From the NCBI GenBank assembly GCA_964229355.1, contig CAXRDE010000005.1, positions 186,001-250,000 of the forward strand: 64,000 nt of DNA, in the 5' to 3' direction. A program made the position numbers and the translations under genes. A model generated the notes under the pieces. It was given only the letters and a program-made list of their open reading frames with translations. It made no database searches and was not told where the DNA came from. Below, piece by piece: positions 7,844-16,650 of this stretch. Source of the stretch: CAXRDE01 sp964229355. Its GTDB lineage: Bacteria > Cyanobacteriota > Sericytochromatia > UBA7694. Positions within the stretch are counted from its first letter, which is position 1. Every line of letters starts with the position of its first letter.

Positions 7844-8230
7844 ATGAGCAATACATATCACTATGGTTACACCACCGACACACAGAAGTCACTGATGCAT
7901 CACCTGATTTTTCCGGTTGATGCCTGGAGCAAACATAGCCCGAACCCAAACTTTGAATCGCTCAAAGCCCAGGAGCTTCAACCCATTTTGGTCTGGCTGA
8001 TCCCCATTTTGGTGCTGGTCGCAGGATTTACCCTGGGTCTGGGCTTTTTCTCAAGCTTGTTTTTCTATGGTATTGAGGCCACTATTCTTGCCATCATGGC
8101 AAAGCTTTACCTCAAATTAGAAACCGGGCAAGCCATTGAGCTTTTTTTCAACTTCTGGGTCTCCTTTCTCTGCATTGCCTTTATGTTTATGTTCGCCTTT
8201 GCTTTGCTTTCTATTTTCATTGATTTTTAA
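7844..8230 (+). CDS. Small hypothetical membrane protein, 128 aa
   Basis: Unrecognised. The N-terminal ~45 residues are soluble and include HHLIFPVDAWSKHSPNPNFESLKAQEL. Two or three hydrophobic helices follow: about residues 47-75 (a Leu/Gly/Phe-rich pair around LVLVAGFTLGLGFF) and 99-126 (Phe/Met-rich). It is predicted to be an inner-membrane protein. The start ATG coincides with the expected transcription start from the TATAAT at 7832-7837, so the mRNA is probably leaderless. It ends 24 bases before the DUF3370 gene and may head the unit that also holds the LanC-like and GT41-like genes. Confidence 0.7.
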   Translation: MSNTYHYGYTTDTQKSLMHHLIFPVDAWSKHSPNPNFESLKAQELQPILVWLIPILVLVAGFTLGLGFFSSLFFYGIEATILAIMAKLYLKLETGQAIELFFNFWVSFLCIAFMFMFAFALLSIFIDF

Positions 8231-8254
8231 CAACACGCCAGGATGGTCTTTTCT

Positions 8255-9619
8255 ATGAAACCCATACATAGCCTCGCCGCTTTTTGTTTTTTAACAGCCC
8301 CTCTCTTGAGTGGGTCACTCCCGGCCCAGGCCGATACCCCCGAGCAAGTGAAAACCCTTAAAAACATTCAAATTCACCCATTGCCTGGTCAACTCGACAA
8401 TCATCCTATGCTGAACAGCAACAGTCCTGAAATTGTTGAAGAATCGGGAATTCTGGTCTCTTCAATCCCCGGAAAATCCCCCGCCTATTTGAGTTACCCC
8501 TTTAAAGGAAAATTTGGCCTGTTTTCGCATCATATTGCCAAAGATACCACTCCCGGTGAGCGCTTACTTTACCTGGGGACACTCGTGAGCAATCCCGGCG
8601 CGACACCGGTTACACTAGAACTCACAGCAGGCGCATCATACCTGAGCCAACCCGACGCGCTGTTTAAGCCCCTTCCGGCCCTTACTGACAATCCCCAGGG
8701 GAAAATTTTTGCGGGCCCAGGGGATCGGGTGACCACAGAATTGCTCGCCGGTACCAGTCCCCTCAAAAAACAGATTTTCACCATTCCAGCCCGCTCAACC
8801 CAACTGATTGCCAGTTTGCCCGTACCCACCAATGTAAAAATCCTACCGCCCATTAACGGACGCTCGACGCTGATGTACTTCAACGCTTCTGACAATCTCT
8901 ACGTCTCACATCTGGCCTTTTTTGCAGAAAAAAAAGGCGGGCAATTTGTGGCCCCCACCCTTGAGGATTACCGAGAACTTCTGAACAGCGGAAAAATGGC
9001 AGGCAAGCGCGAACAAGCCCCCACAAACTATATGCGCGAAAAGCCCCAGGGTGGCTTTCGCTATGGTCGCGTCGCTGGCATTAGCCAGGGCTTAACCTGG
9101 CAAAGCAAACTCTTTCAGGGTGACCAACTTTTACAGCGACCTGGAGTAGGCGAAACCGTAGGGTACCCCATCTCGGCGGTGTATCTCAAGCGGATGGGTA
9201 CCGATCAAAATCAAAGTGGGGAGCTGTTGCGCCGTTACCCCGACACAGCCTACCAAAACCATGCTAATTATGGAGTGCGCTACGATATTGAAATCCCCTT
9301 ACACAACCGCACGCCGAGTTATCAAACCTATCGGATTGGCTTATCTCACCCCGCTGCACAAAACAAGGATGAATTCACCTATTTGTTCCCCCCCAATAAA
9401 CCCGTCATGTACCGGGGCAGCACCCGTCTAAGCTGGACCGACGAATTTAATCAGAAGCAGGAGCGGCTCAAGCATGTGGTCTTACAGCATGGCCAGGAAG
9501 CACAGCCCCTGCACATGTTCACCCTGGCTCCCGGAGTAGACTATGATGTTCGTCTGAGCCTGTACTATCCTGCAGACAGCACGCCGCCCCAACTCTTAAC
9601 GGTTGAACGTGTTGAGTAG
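8255..9619 (+). CDS. DUF3370 family secreted protein
   Basis: About 454 residues with an N-terminal signal peptide (MKPIHSLAAFCFLTAPLL, cleavage near AQA-D). The body matches DUF3370: PLPGQLDNHPMLNSNSPEI, then GKFGLFSHHIAK, LYLGTLVSNPG and TAGASYLSQPDALF, followed by SARS-like beta-rich segments. The family is known mainly from cyanobacteria and has no established function; a periplasmic or outer-surface location is inferred. I prefer the ATG at 8255 because AGGATGG lies 8-12 bases before it; the ATG at 8243 is inside that motif and has none of its own. It is followed after 5 bases by the LanC-like gene. Its adjacency to a LanC-like and a GT41-like enzyme makes it a candidate substrate, which is speculation. 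Confidence 0.85.
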   Translation: MKPIHSLAAFCFLTAPLLSGSLPAQADTPEQVKTLKNIQIHPLPGQLDNHPMLNSNSPEIVEESGILVSSIPGKSPAYLSYPFKGKFGLFSHHIAKDTTPGERLLYLGTLVSNPGATPVTLELTAGASYLSQPDALFKPLPALTDNPQGKIFAGPGDRVTTELLAGTSPLKKQIFTIPARSTQLIASLPVPTNVKILPPINGRSTLMYFNASDNLYVSHLAFFAEKKGGQFVAPTLEDYRELLNSGKMAGKREQAPTNYMREKPQGGFRYGRVAGISQGLTWQSKLFQGDQLLQRPGVGETVGYPISAVYLKRMGTDQNQSGELLRRYPDTAYQNHANYGVRYDIEIPLHNRTPSYQTYRIGLSHPAAQNKDEFTYLFPPNKPVMYRGSTRLSWTDEFNQKQERLKHVVLQHGQEAQPLHMFTLAPGVDYDVRLSLYYPADSTPPQLLTVERVE

Positions 9620-9624
9620 CTTCC

Positions 9625-10869
9625 ATGCGCCCACTGTTTCAAGCCGAGCGTCATCAGCCTTTAAGCGAGGCTGATGACTGGTGCCCTGATACCGTCCGAC
9701 AGTGGCTCACAACCTGGGGAGAAAAAGCGTTCGCACTAGGCCAACGCAACCCCGTTGGTTTCCCGCTGCATCCGCAAGACGCCACAGATGTGGAATGTAG
9801 CCATCCCAGCAGTCTCTATTGTGGCTCACTGGGCGTTTGGCTGGCCCTTGAACGGCTGATGCGTGCGGACTTACTTCCGTCCCAGCCCATGACAGACATT
9901 TATGAAAACATTCATACCCACTACCTCCGAGAACCCGACACCGGAGAAGTGGTGCCCTCATGGTTTTTAGGCGAAAGCGCAATTTTAACCCAGTGGTGCT
10001 TAAGTCATCGGGCTCCACGGGCACTGCAAGACCGGCTGTATACCTGCCTTGAAAGCAACCTTCAAAATCCGACACAAGAAATTTTGTGGGGAACACCGGG
10101 CACCTTCCTGGGCGCCTTGTTCATGTGGGAAGCCACCGCTGAAACACGCTGGCGAACGCTTTGCCAGCAGCATATTGACATACTCTGGCAACAGTGGCAG
10201 TGGTTTGATCAGCACGGAGCCTGGCTCTGGGAACAAGATCTGTATGGAAAAACACGTATTTTCATGGGAGCCGGACACGGTTGGGCCAGCAATATTTATG
10301 GGCTCTGGCGTGCCGAAACCCTTTTGAGCGATACCCAATACAATCAATTGCGTGAACGCACCCTCAGCGCCTTAAAAACCCAGGCCATCAGTCATGCTGA
10401 ACACACCGGCCAAACCCATGCCGGGGCCATCAATTGGCCCCCGTTGGCCGATCAAGAAACAGACCTGTTAATGCAATGGTGCCATGGCGCTCCCGGCATC
10501 ATTTGCGCACTCCAACGGGCAGACTTACCTGAGCTCGATGCCTGGCTTTACAAAGGCGGGCTTAGCATTCTTGAAGCTGGCCCTCTGGTGAAAGGCCCTG
10601 GCTTGTGTCACGGCACTGCAGGTAACGGCTACGCTTTACTCTATTTGCACATGCGACTTCAGCGTCGCTTACCCGCTCACCTTCCCCCGGTGCACTGGCT
10701 TCATAAGGCCCGACAATTTGCCATGCATGCCCTTCGACAGAGCCAAGAGAATGCGCGGCAGCATCAAATGGAGCGCTACAGTTTATGGACGGGCGATGCA
10801 GGCGTAGCCTGCTTTTTATTGGACTGTCTTACGGAAATGCCTCGCTTACCAGGAATCGAAAAATTTTAA
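9625..10869 (+). CDS. Orphan LanC-like protein (lanthionine cyclase / LANCL superfamily)
   Basis: A 414-residue alpha/alpha-toroid protein of the LanC superfamily. The zinc-site pattern is intact: C286 in WCHGAPG and C328-H329 in LCHGTAGNGYA, plus H218 in GAGHGWASNIYG. This corresponds in position and spacing to the zinc ligands and catalytic histidine described for NisC. LanC enzymes add a cysteine thiol to dehydroamino acids in lanthipeptides; eukaryotic LANCL proteins use glutathione instead. No LanB/LanM-type dehydratase, precursor peptide or export gene is seen nearby, so the substrate is unknown. The gene starts 5 bases after the DUF3370 stop, and its TAA is directly followed by the ATG of the GT41-like gene (TAAATG), so the three are very probably one operon. 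Confidence 0.85.
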   Translation: MRPLFQAERHQPLSEADDWCPDTVRQWLTTWGEKAFALGQRNPVGFPLHPQDATDVECSHPSSLYCGSLGVWLALERLMRADLLPSQPMTDIYENIHTHYLREPDTGEVVPSWFLGESAILTQWCLSHRAPRALQDRLYTCLESNLQNPTQEILWGTPGTFLGALFMWEATAETRWRTLCQQHIDILWQQWQWFDQHGAWLWEQDLYGKTRIFMGAGHGWASNIYGLWRAETLLSDTQYNQLRERTLSALKTQAISHAEHTGQTHAGAINWPPLADQETDLLMQWCHGAPGIICALQRADLPELDAWLYKGGLSILEAGPLVKGPGLCHGTAGNGYALLYLHMRLQRRLPAHLPPVHWLHKARQFAMHALRQSQENARQHQMERYSLWTGDAGVACFLLDCLTEMPRLPGIEKF

Positions 10870-12936
10870 ATGAATAACCTCAATGAACACATGCAACGGG
10901 CCGTTCACCACCATCAGCAAGGCGCATATTCTCAAGCAGAAGAGCTCTATCGCGAGGCCTTAAAGCACTACCCAAAACATGACGCGATTTTAAACCTCAT
11001 GGCAACCCTGTATGCTGAACAAGCCCGTTACGACAAAGCCATTCCCTATTTTAAAAAGGCCATCCGCTATAGCAAAAACCCCGCACCTTACCAATTTAAC
11101 CTGGGGGAAGCTTTCTGTCGCAACCAGCAGTTTCAACGCGGAGTGGAACAGTTTCAAAAACTTTTATCGACTCCCCAGGAACCTCAGGCCCGATACGCCC
11201 TCGCCAAAGCCTTAAGTCATCTCGAACGCTATGATGAAGCCTGTCTCCACTATGCAGAATGCCTAAATATTCACCTTTCAGAAACAGAACGCGCAGAGCG
11301 CCATTTTCGCTACGGTTCTTGCCTTGAAAAAGCCCAACGCTACCGTTCTGCTATCCAGATCTATCGCCAGGGGCTCGTGTACAACCCTCAACATGGGGAG
11401 ATGCACTTTGCTCTGGCCGAACTGCTGTTTGCCGACAAACAGTTTGCCATCGCAGTGTCTCACTACGAAAAAACCCTGGCCTTAGACCCCCACCACGGAG
11501 ACGCGAATTTTAAACTGTGGCGTTTATATACCCAGTATGATCAACGCAGCGTGGCCGATAGCTACAGAAACGTTCTTTTAAACCAATATCCCCAACATGC
11601 CCAGGGCATCAAATGGCAACAAAACCTGGATTTACCCATTATTCCCCAAAGCATCTCAGAAAAGCAAACCCATCTCGAGCGCCTTCAGGAAACACTGGAG
11701 ACCCAGGCCTTTGAAATAAGCGATTTGGACACACTGACGCGCTTTGATATTTTCCCTCCTTATATTCTGGCTTACTACGGCCTCGAAGATCGAAGCCTGC
11801 GCGAACGCTTTGCTCAGCGGATCATAGAAACAGGAACAATTCCACAGTTTTTGCCTGCCGGCAAGTCGCGACCTGTGCCCCGGGTGGGTTTTTTGGTGAC
11901 CTCGGGCCATGAGGGTGTGTTTATGAAATGCATGACGGGACTCATTAAACAATTGCAATCCAAACTGGATCTAACCGTGGTTTGCGTTGCACCACTGGGC
12001 AAAACCATTTTAAGCCGCGCTTTACCCCACTGTACTTATCTGGAACTACCCAAAGATATTTTGCAAGCCGCAAAGGCTTTGCAAAAGCAAGACTTCGATT
12101 TACTCTATTACTGGGAGATAGGTACAGATGCTCACAATTATTTTCTGCCCTTCTTTCAGACGGCACGCAAACAGGTAGCCAGCTGGGGATGGCCAGTGAC
12201 CAGTGGAATCCCATATGTGGACGCATTCTTTTCCTGTGAGTTCCTGGAGCCCTCCTCAGGAGACTTGCATTATAGCGAACGCTTATACACAGCAGAGCGT
12301 TTGCTTACGTTCTATACCCCGCCACATTTCCCGCCACCGATGTCCCGTGAAACCCTGGGGGTAAATCCCGAAACACACCTTTACCTGTGTACCCAAAACC
12401 TTCGCAAAATTCAGCCTGAGATGGACCCTTTACTGACAGGCATTCTTAAAAGCGATCCACAAGCCCAGCTATTTTTTATTGGTGATAAACTCAGTCCGTT
12501 AAAGGATCGCCTGGCACATCGCTGGTCTCAAGCCGGCTTAGACCTGACCAGAATTCATTTCTTGTCGCGTATGGAAGAGGACACCTATTTGCAATGGGTG
12601 CAAAACGCAGACGTCATTTTAGATACCCCTTGCTATACCGGTGGTGCCAACACCAATTATGATGCTTTTCAAGCGGGCACCCCAGTGGTTACCCGAGAGG
12701 GCAGCTTACATCGTGCGCGTTATACCGCAGGAGCCTACCGACAAATGGGAGAGACCACCTGCATTACCCACGATGACGAAAGCTATATTCAAAAAGCAAC
12801 GCAACTGGCACGAGATCCCGAGTACCGTCACACCGTTTCTGAAAGTATTGCACACCATCGGCATCAACTGTTTGAAGACCCACTGGCAGTAAAGGCTTGC
12901 ATGGGGTTGATTGATCGGATTTTGGAAGCACGTTAA
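10870..12936 (+). CDS. TPR protein with GT41 (SPINDLY/O-GlcNAc transferase-like) domain
   Basis: 688 residues. Residues ~1-250 form tandem TPR helices (for example AYSQAEELYREALKHYP and ARYDKAIPYFKKAIRY). From about 335 a GT-B glycosyltransferase follows: PVPRVGFLVTSGHEGVFMK, then QVASWGWPVTSGIPYVDAFF, the nucleotide-sugar region LYLCTQNLRKIQPEM, and VILDTPCYTGGANTNYDAF-type residues. This is the order in family GT41, which moves a sugar (GlcNAc in the best-known members) to Ser/Thr of proteins. There is no signal peptide, so it should act in the cytoplasm. It begins immediately after the LanC-like stop codon. The sugar donor and protein acceptor are not known. Two further TPR proteins with GT-like C-termini occur at 30626 and 40573. 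Confidence 0.82.
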   Translation: MNNLNEHMQRAVHHHQQGAYSQAEELYREALKHYPKHDAILNLMATLYAEQARYDKAIPYFKKAIRYSKNPAPYQFNLGEAFCRNQQFQRGVEQFQKLLSTPQEPQARYALAKALSHLERYDEACLHYAECLNIHLSETERAERHFRYGSCLEKAQRYRSAIQIYRQGLVYNPQHGEMHFALAELLFADKQFAIAVSHYEKTLALDPHHGDANFKLWRLYTQYDQRSVADSYRNVLLNQYPQHAQGIKWQQNLDLPIIPQSISEKQTHLERLQETLETQAFEISDLDTLTRFDIFPPYILAYYGLEDRSLRERFAQRIIETGTIPQFLPAGKSRPVPRVGFLVTSGHEGVFMKCMTGLIKQLQSKLDLTVVCVAPLGKTILSRALPHCTYLELPKDILQAAKALQKQDFDLLYYWEIGTDAHNYFLPFFQTARKQVASWGWPVTSGIPYVDAFFSCEFLEPSSGDLHYSERLYTAERLLTFYTPPHFPPPMSRETLGVNPETHLYLCTQNLRKIQPEMDPLLTGILKSDPQAQLFFIGDKLSPLKDRLAHRWSQAGLDLTRIHFLSRMEEDTYLQWVQNADVILDTPCYTGGANTNYDAFQAGTPVVTREGSLHRARYTAGAYRQMGETTCITHDDESYIQKATQLARDPEYRHTVSESIAHHRHQLFEDPLAVKACMGLIDRILEAR

Positions 12937-12975
12937 TATCAATGCCCAGCTCTCGTCACTTCCACGATTTTGCGG

Positions 12976-12981
12976 TATGCT
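12976..12981 (+). promoter_or_regulatory. Possible -10 of the sigma factor gene
   Basis: TATGCT preceded by TGCGG, 15 bases before the ATG at 12996. It would give an mRNA leader of about 7-8 bases, too short for a normal ribosome binding site. Confidence 0.4.
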
Positions 12982-12995
12982 AAGACAAAGAAATT

Positions 12996-13736
12996 ATGGC
13001 AAAATCACAACAAAAAGAAGAAACGGCACAACTTTCTCCAGAGCAAGTCGTTCGGGACTATGCCCCCCTGGTGTATAAAATTGCCCACAATTTATCTCGC
13101 CGCACCGTAGATCCCGTAGAGGATCTTATTCAAGTGGGAATGATTGGCCTGTTGGAGTCTCATCGACGCTTTGATCCCACCCAGGCTGCTTCTTTTAAAA
13201 CCTACGCCACCCATTTTGTCAACGGCCATATTCGTCATTATTTGCGCGACCGTCAGCAATTGCTCAAAGGCCCCCGCTCCCTACAGGAACTCACCTATCG
13301 CGTGCAAATGGCCCAAAAAGAGTTAAAGCAAAAATACAAGCGTAATATCAGCACCGAAGATATTGCCGCCTACCTGGGGATTGAACACGCACAGGTCGAT
13401 GACGCCCTGAACTATGCTCGCAAGGCCAAAATGCTCTGGCTTGACCAGCAGTACAGCAGCAGCAATGGCGAAGACGAAGCCCGCACCTTGATGGACACCC
13501 TTCCCGACGAACAAGGGGGCATGGATCAGCGCATGGACACCCGCATCTTTATTGAAGAGGGGCTCCGCCAGCTGTCAGAGCTTGACCAAAACCTCTTGCG
13601 CTTGCGCTACTTCGAAGATCTTACCCAGGCCAATATTGCACGCCAGCTCGACATGTCACAAATGGATGTTTGCCGCAAATTGAAACAGGCCGAAAAGCGC
13701 CTGCGCAAACTCTTGTATAGCCCCTCTGAATCTTAA
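12996..13736 (+). CDS. Sigma-70 family RNA polymerase factor, group 3 (SigF/SigB-like)
   Basis: A 246-residue alternative sigma factor. Region 2 covers about residues 20-85 (YAPLVYKIAHNL, DLIQVGMIGLLES, RFDPTQAASFKTYATHFVNGHIRHYLRD). Region 3 is around 90-145 (NISTEDIAAYLGI), and region 4 is near 190-240 with an HTH (LTQANIARQLDMSQMDVCRKLKQAEKRLR). It lacks regions 1.1 and most of 1.2, as expected for group 3. Family members in cyanobacteria control pili and motility, and the next genes but two are flagellar, but a link here is only positional. No anti-sigma factor gene lies next to it. Only weak ribosome-binding sequence precedes the ATG. Confidence 0.9.
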   Translation: MAKSQQKEETAQLSPEQVVRDYAPLVYKIAHNLSRRTVDPVEDLIQVGMIGLLESHRRFDPTQAASFKTYATHFVNGHIRHYLRDRQQLLKGPRSLQELTYRVQMAQKELKQKYKRNISTEDIAAYLGIEHAQVDDALNYARKAKMLWLDQQYSSSNGEDEARTLMDTLPDEQGGMDQRMDTRIFIEEGLRQLSELDQNLLRLRYFEDLTQANIARQLDMSQMDVCRKLKQAEKRLRKLLYSPSES

Positions 13737-13763
13737 ATTTCATCATTCCCAAGGAGTACACTT

Positions 13764-14975
13764 ATGTCTGGACATATGAATGAATGGCTCAATCTGATCA
13801 TCCGTTGGATGCACTTGATTGCGGGCATTTCCTGGATCGGCAGTTCCTTCTTTTTCATGTGGTTAGACAGTCATCTGGAAGCACCGCCTCCAGAAAAAAA
13901 AGACGTCAGTGGCGAACTGTGGATGGTGCACAGCGGGGGCTTTTATCAGGTAGAAAAATACATGATTAAGCCGGGCTGGGTGCCTGATAACCTGCACTGG
14001 TTCAAGTGGGAAGCGACCTTTACCTGGATTACCGGGTTCTTTTTGCTGGGCGTTGTGTACTATATGGGCGGAGCCCTGTACCTGATTAACCCTGAATCCA
14101 CCGTTCCCAAAGGCATGATTATGGCTGCGGGGTTATTGCTCTTGCCCGTGGCCTGGATTATTTACGACGTACTGTGGAATACCCTGTTTAAAAACCAGGC
14201 CAAAGTAGGAGCTGCGGTATCTTTTGTGCTCACCATGGCCGCTGCCTATGGCCTGAGTTCTATCCTCAGTGGTCGCGCCCTGTTCATTCATATTGGCGCC
14301 ATGTTTGGCACCCTGATGGTGACGAACGTGTGGATGCGCATTTTACCGGCCCAGCAGCAAATGATTGACGCCACCCTCAAGGGAGAAATCCCCGATTACT
14401 CCAAAGGGGAGCGGGCCAAACAACGCTCGGTACACAACAACTATATGACGCTGCCCGTGTTGTTCATGATGATCAGCAACCACTTTCCCAGCACGTACGG
14501 TAACACCTACAACTGGGCTGTATTGGGTGGCATGATTCTAGTAGGCGCAGGCATTCGACACTTTATGAACGTGAAAACCCCCTTCAGCCGTTTTACCCTG
14601 AGCGCAGCCATTGCAGGGGCTTTTGGTCTTTTCTTTTATACCTCGCCTCCCACGGCAAATTCACAGGCAAATTCTTCGGCCCAATCCTCAGCTCAGGCCG
14701 TAGATGACAAAGCGGTGAGTTTTACTGAGGTACAAACCGTCATCCAAAACCGTTGCGTGAGCTGCCACTCGCAAACCCCCACCGATGACGTCTTTAAAGT
14801 GGCGCCGCTGGGGGCCATGTATGACACACCAGAGCAAATCAAAGGCTATGCCGATAAGATCAAAGCCCGTGCTGTGGACGCCAAGACCATGCCCCTGGGC
14901 AACAAAACCCAAATGACCGACGAAGAACGGGCCTTATTGGGGCGCTGGATTGACCAGGGAGCCTCTATTGACTAG
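13764..14975 (+). CDS. puuD: Urate hydroxylase PuuD with C-terminal cytochrome c domain
   Basis: A 403-residue integral membrane protein. The N-terminal DUF989/PuuD region has about eight helices and the family signatures WMHLIAGISWIGSSFFFMWLD-like start, GGFYQVEKYM and HWFKWEATFTWITGFFLL. After about residue 290 a low-complexity Ser/Ala linker leads to a cytochrome c domain with heme motif CVSCH (C331, C334, H335). PuuD oxidises urate to 5-hydroxyisourate and passes electrons to the respiratory chain. The start ATG has a perfect AAGGAG upstream. No other uricolytic gene (hydrolase, decarboxylase) lies here. Adenosine deaminase and a nucleoside transporter elsewhere in the window fit a purine-using cell. 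Confidence 0.9.
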   Translation: MSGHMNEWLNLIIRWMHLIAGISWIGSSFFFMWLDSHLEAPPPEKKDVSGELWMVHSGGFYQVEKYMIKPGWVPDNLHWFKWEATFTWITGFFLLGVVYYMGGALYLINPESTVPKGMIMAAGLLLLPVAWIIYDVLWNTLFKNQAKVGAAVSFVLTMAAAYGLSSILSGRALFIHIGAMFGTLMVTNVWMRILPAQQQMIDATLKGEIPDYSKGERAKQRSVHNNYMTLPVLFMMISNHFPSTYGNTYNWAVLGGMILVGAGIRHFMNVKTPFSRFTLSAAIAGAFGLFFYTSPPTANSQANSSAQSSAQAVDDKAVSFTEVQTVIQNRCVSCHSQTPTDDVFKVAPLGAMYDTPEQIKGYADKIKARAVDAKTMPLGNKTQMTDEERALLGRWIDQGASID

Positions 14976-14987
14976 CGCACCAGGTGA

Positions 14988-16433
14988 CTAGGGCGTCGTC
15001 GCCAGGAGTTCGCATAAGCGCTGCTGGGTCTGTATGGCTGCCCCATAACTTGTGAAGTGATTCATCAAAAACGAAAAGATGATCACTTCATTTTTTTGGG
15101 TATAAACATAACCTGACAGGGAAGATACCCCGTTAATAAAGCCCGTTTTTGCACGCACACGACGCTTCAACAAAGGCGTGTTCATACGTTTTTTCAGGGT
15201 GCCATCGACACCGGAAATAGCCAGGGATCCCATAAAGTCTACACTGACGTCAAATTGTTGAAACATGTATTCTAAGACCCGGCTCAGGGTCGTGGCGGTC
15301 AAGCGGTTTAAAGGCGACAGACCTGAGCCATCCGCAATCACCAGGGGGGTGTTGGGGTCAATGCCCACCTGGCTGAGCAAAAAGCGGTCCTTAATGACCT
15401 GCGCCCCTTTTTCAGCGGTGCCCGGCGCACCGATAAAATTAGCGCCCATAAACTTCAATAGATTTTCTGCAATCAAGTTCACACTGTCTTTGTTAAGACG
15501 GGTCACAATATCTTTAAGGGGCGGTGACAGGGTAGAAGCCAAAATCGTAGCTCCGGCAGGCGTTTGCCCCTTTACCACTTTGCCCTGCAATTGAATTCCT
15601 TCTTGCTTCAACATGGACTGAGCCACATTGCCCACATACAAACCTGGTTTATCTAAGTTGATGTTTTCGCTTTCCGTACGGCCCCGTAGGTTCACCTGAC
15701 CTGAAACGATAATTTGATTGCGGTTATTGACCCACTGACGGGAGATTTTAAGCCGTGTGGCTCCGGTGGTCGTTCGGGTTTGATTGACGATATCAAAGAA
15801 AGTGTTTTCAGGTTTAAGACGGACGTTTGCCGCTTGTCCCAGTTGTCCGGGCTTGACTTGCACAGCCACCGTATTCAGATTTAAAGACAGCGCTGAAATA
15901 CGGGCACTGTAGGCCGCTGCGCCATAGGTGTCCTTCCACCCCTTACCCCGGGTTTCCTGATCAAAAAAAGTATCGTCCACGTACAGATTACCGGTGATGC
16001 TCTCCACCCCAGCAAAGCGCAGCTCTTGTACGAGTTCACTTAAGCGCTCGTCATCCAATACCGGATCGCCATAGCCTTTGAGGTAAATATCCCCATTTAA
16101 CACACCGCCCCGCAAGCGGGCATTGCTATACAGCGTGGTCTTGAAGCGAAATTCAGGCTTCAGCAAGTGCAAAGCTGCGGCAGAGGTAATCACTTTCATG
16201 TTCGAGGCTGGAATTAAGGCCTTGTCCGCGTTTTTTTCAAACAGCACTTGCCCGGTTTTCATGGACACCATACGTACCGCTGTATTTTGAGGGGAAAGCC
16301 CCGCCTGATTCAAAATACTTTGCGCAGTACTGGCCTGAAAAGCCTGGACAGGTAGAGGCCCAATAAAAGTTAGGGAGCAGACCAGTGCGCACAGGGAAGT
16401 CATTAAAGGGTTTTTCTTAAAGAAATGTAACAC
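14988..16433 (-). CDS. dacB: D-alanyl-D-alanine carboxypeptidase/endopeptidase (PBP4, peptidase S13)
   Basis: 481 residues with a signal peptide ending near VQA-F (residues ~1-31), so it acts in the periplasm on peptidoglycan cross-links. The catalytic S77-x-x-K80 is in PASNMK, the second motif region is DGSGLSPLNRL, and the third is KTG in AKTGFINGVSSLSGY. The long insertion between the first two motifs is typical of the S13 family. The start is GTG at 16433 with GGAGG 5 bases upstream. Its stop is 12 bases from the convergent puuD stop. A TATAAT lies at 16466-16471 on the same strand. Confidence 0.94.
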   Translation of the reverse strand: MLHFFKKNPLMTSLCALVCSLTFIGPLPVQAFQASTAQSILNQAGLSPQNTAVRMVSMKTGQVLFEKNADKALIPASNMKVITSAAALHLLKPEFRFKTTLYSNARLRGGVLNGDIYLKGYGDPVLDDERLSELVQELRFAGVESITGNLYVDDTFFDQETRGKGWKDTYGAAAYSARISALSLNLNTVAVQVKPGQLGQAANVRLKPENTFFDIVNQTRTTTGATRLKISRQWVNNRNQIIVSGQVNLRGRTESENINLDKPGLYVGNVAQSMLKQEGIQLQGKVVKGQTPAGATILASTLSPPLKDIVTRLNKDSVNLIAENLLKFMGANFIGAPGTAEKGAQVIKDRFLLSQVGIDPNTPLVIADGSGLSPLNRLTATTLSRVLEYMFQQFDVSVDFMGSLAISGVDGTLKKRMNTPLLKRRVRAKTGFINGVSSLSGYVYTQKNEVIIFSFLMNHFTSYGAAIQTQQRLCELLATTP

Positions 16434-16465
16434 GGAGCCTCCACTGAGCCGTCAAGATTGTTAGA

Positions 16466-16471
16466 ATTATA
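16466..16471 (-). promoter_or_regulatory. -10 element of dacB
   Basis: TATAAT on the minus strand with a start point near 16459, about 26 bases before the GTG. No clear -35. The rest of the 217-base gap to fliM is A/T-rich. It holds a possible plus-strand pair, TTGTTA near 16567 and TTAAAT about 16 bases later, for the flagellar operon. No sigma-28-type (TAAA/GCCGATAA) site was found. Confidence 0.5.
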
Positions 16472-16650
16472 TGTCAAATTCGTTGTGTTGCGTTGATATG
16501 TGATTCTTTTACGCGGAAAAAACACAGGTTTAACGTATGATAAATGAGACCTGCTTATCAAAAGTTTGTTAAACTTGCGATTTGATGTTAAATTGTAGAA
16601 CAGCAGGTTTTTTGTAACCTAAGCACCTGTTGATGGCGAGGTAAATTCAT

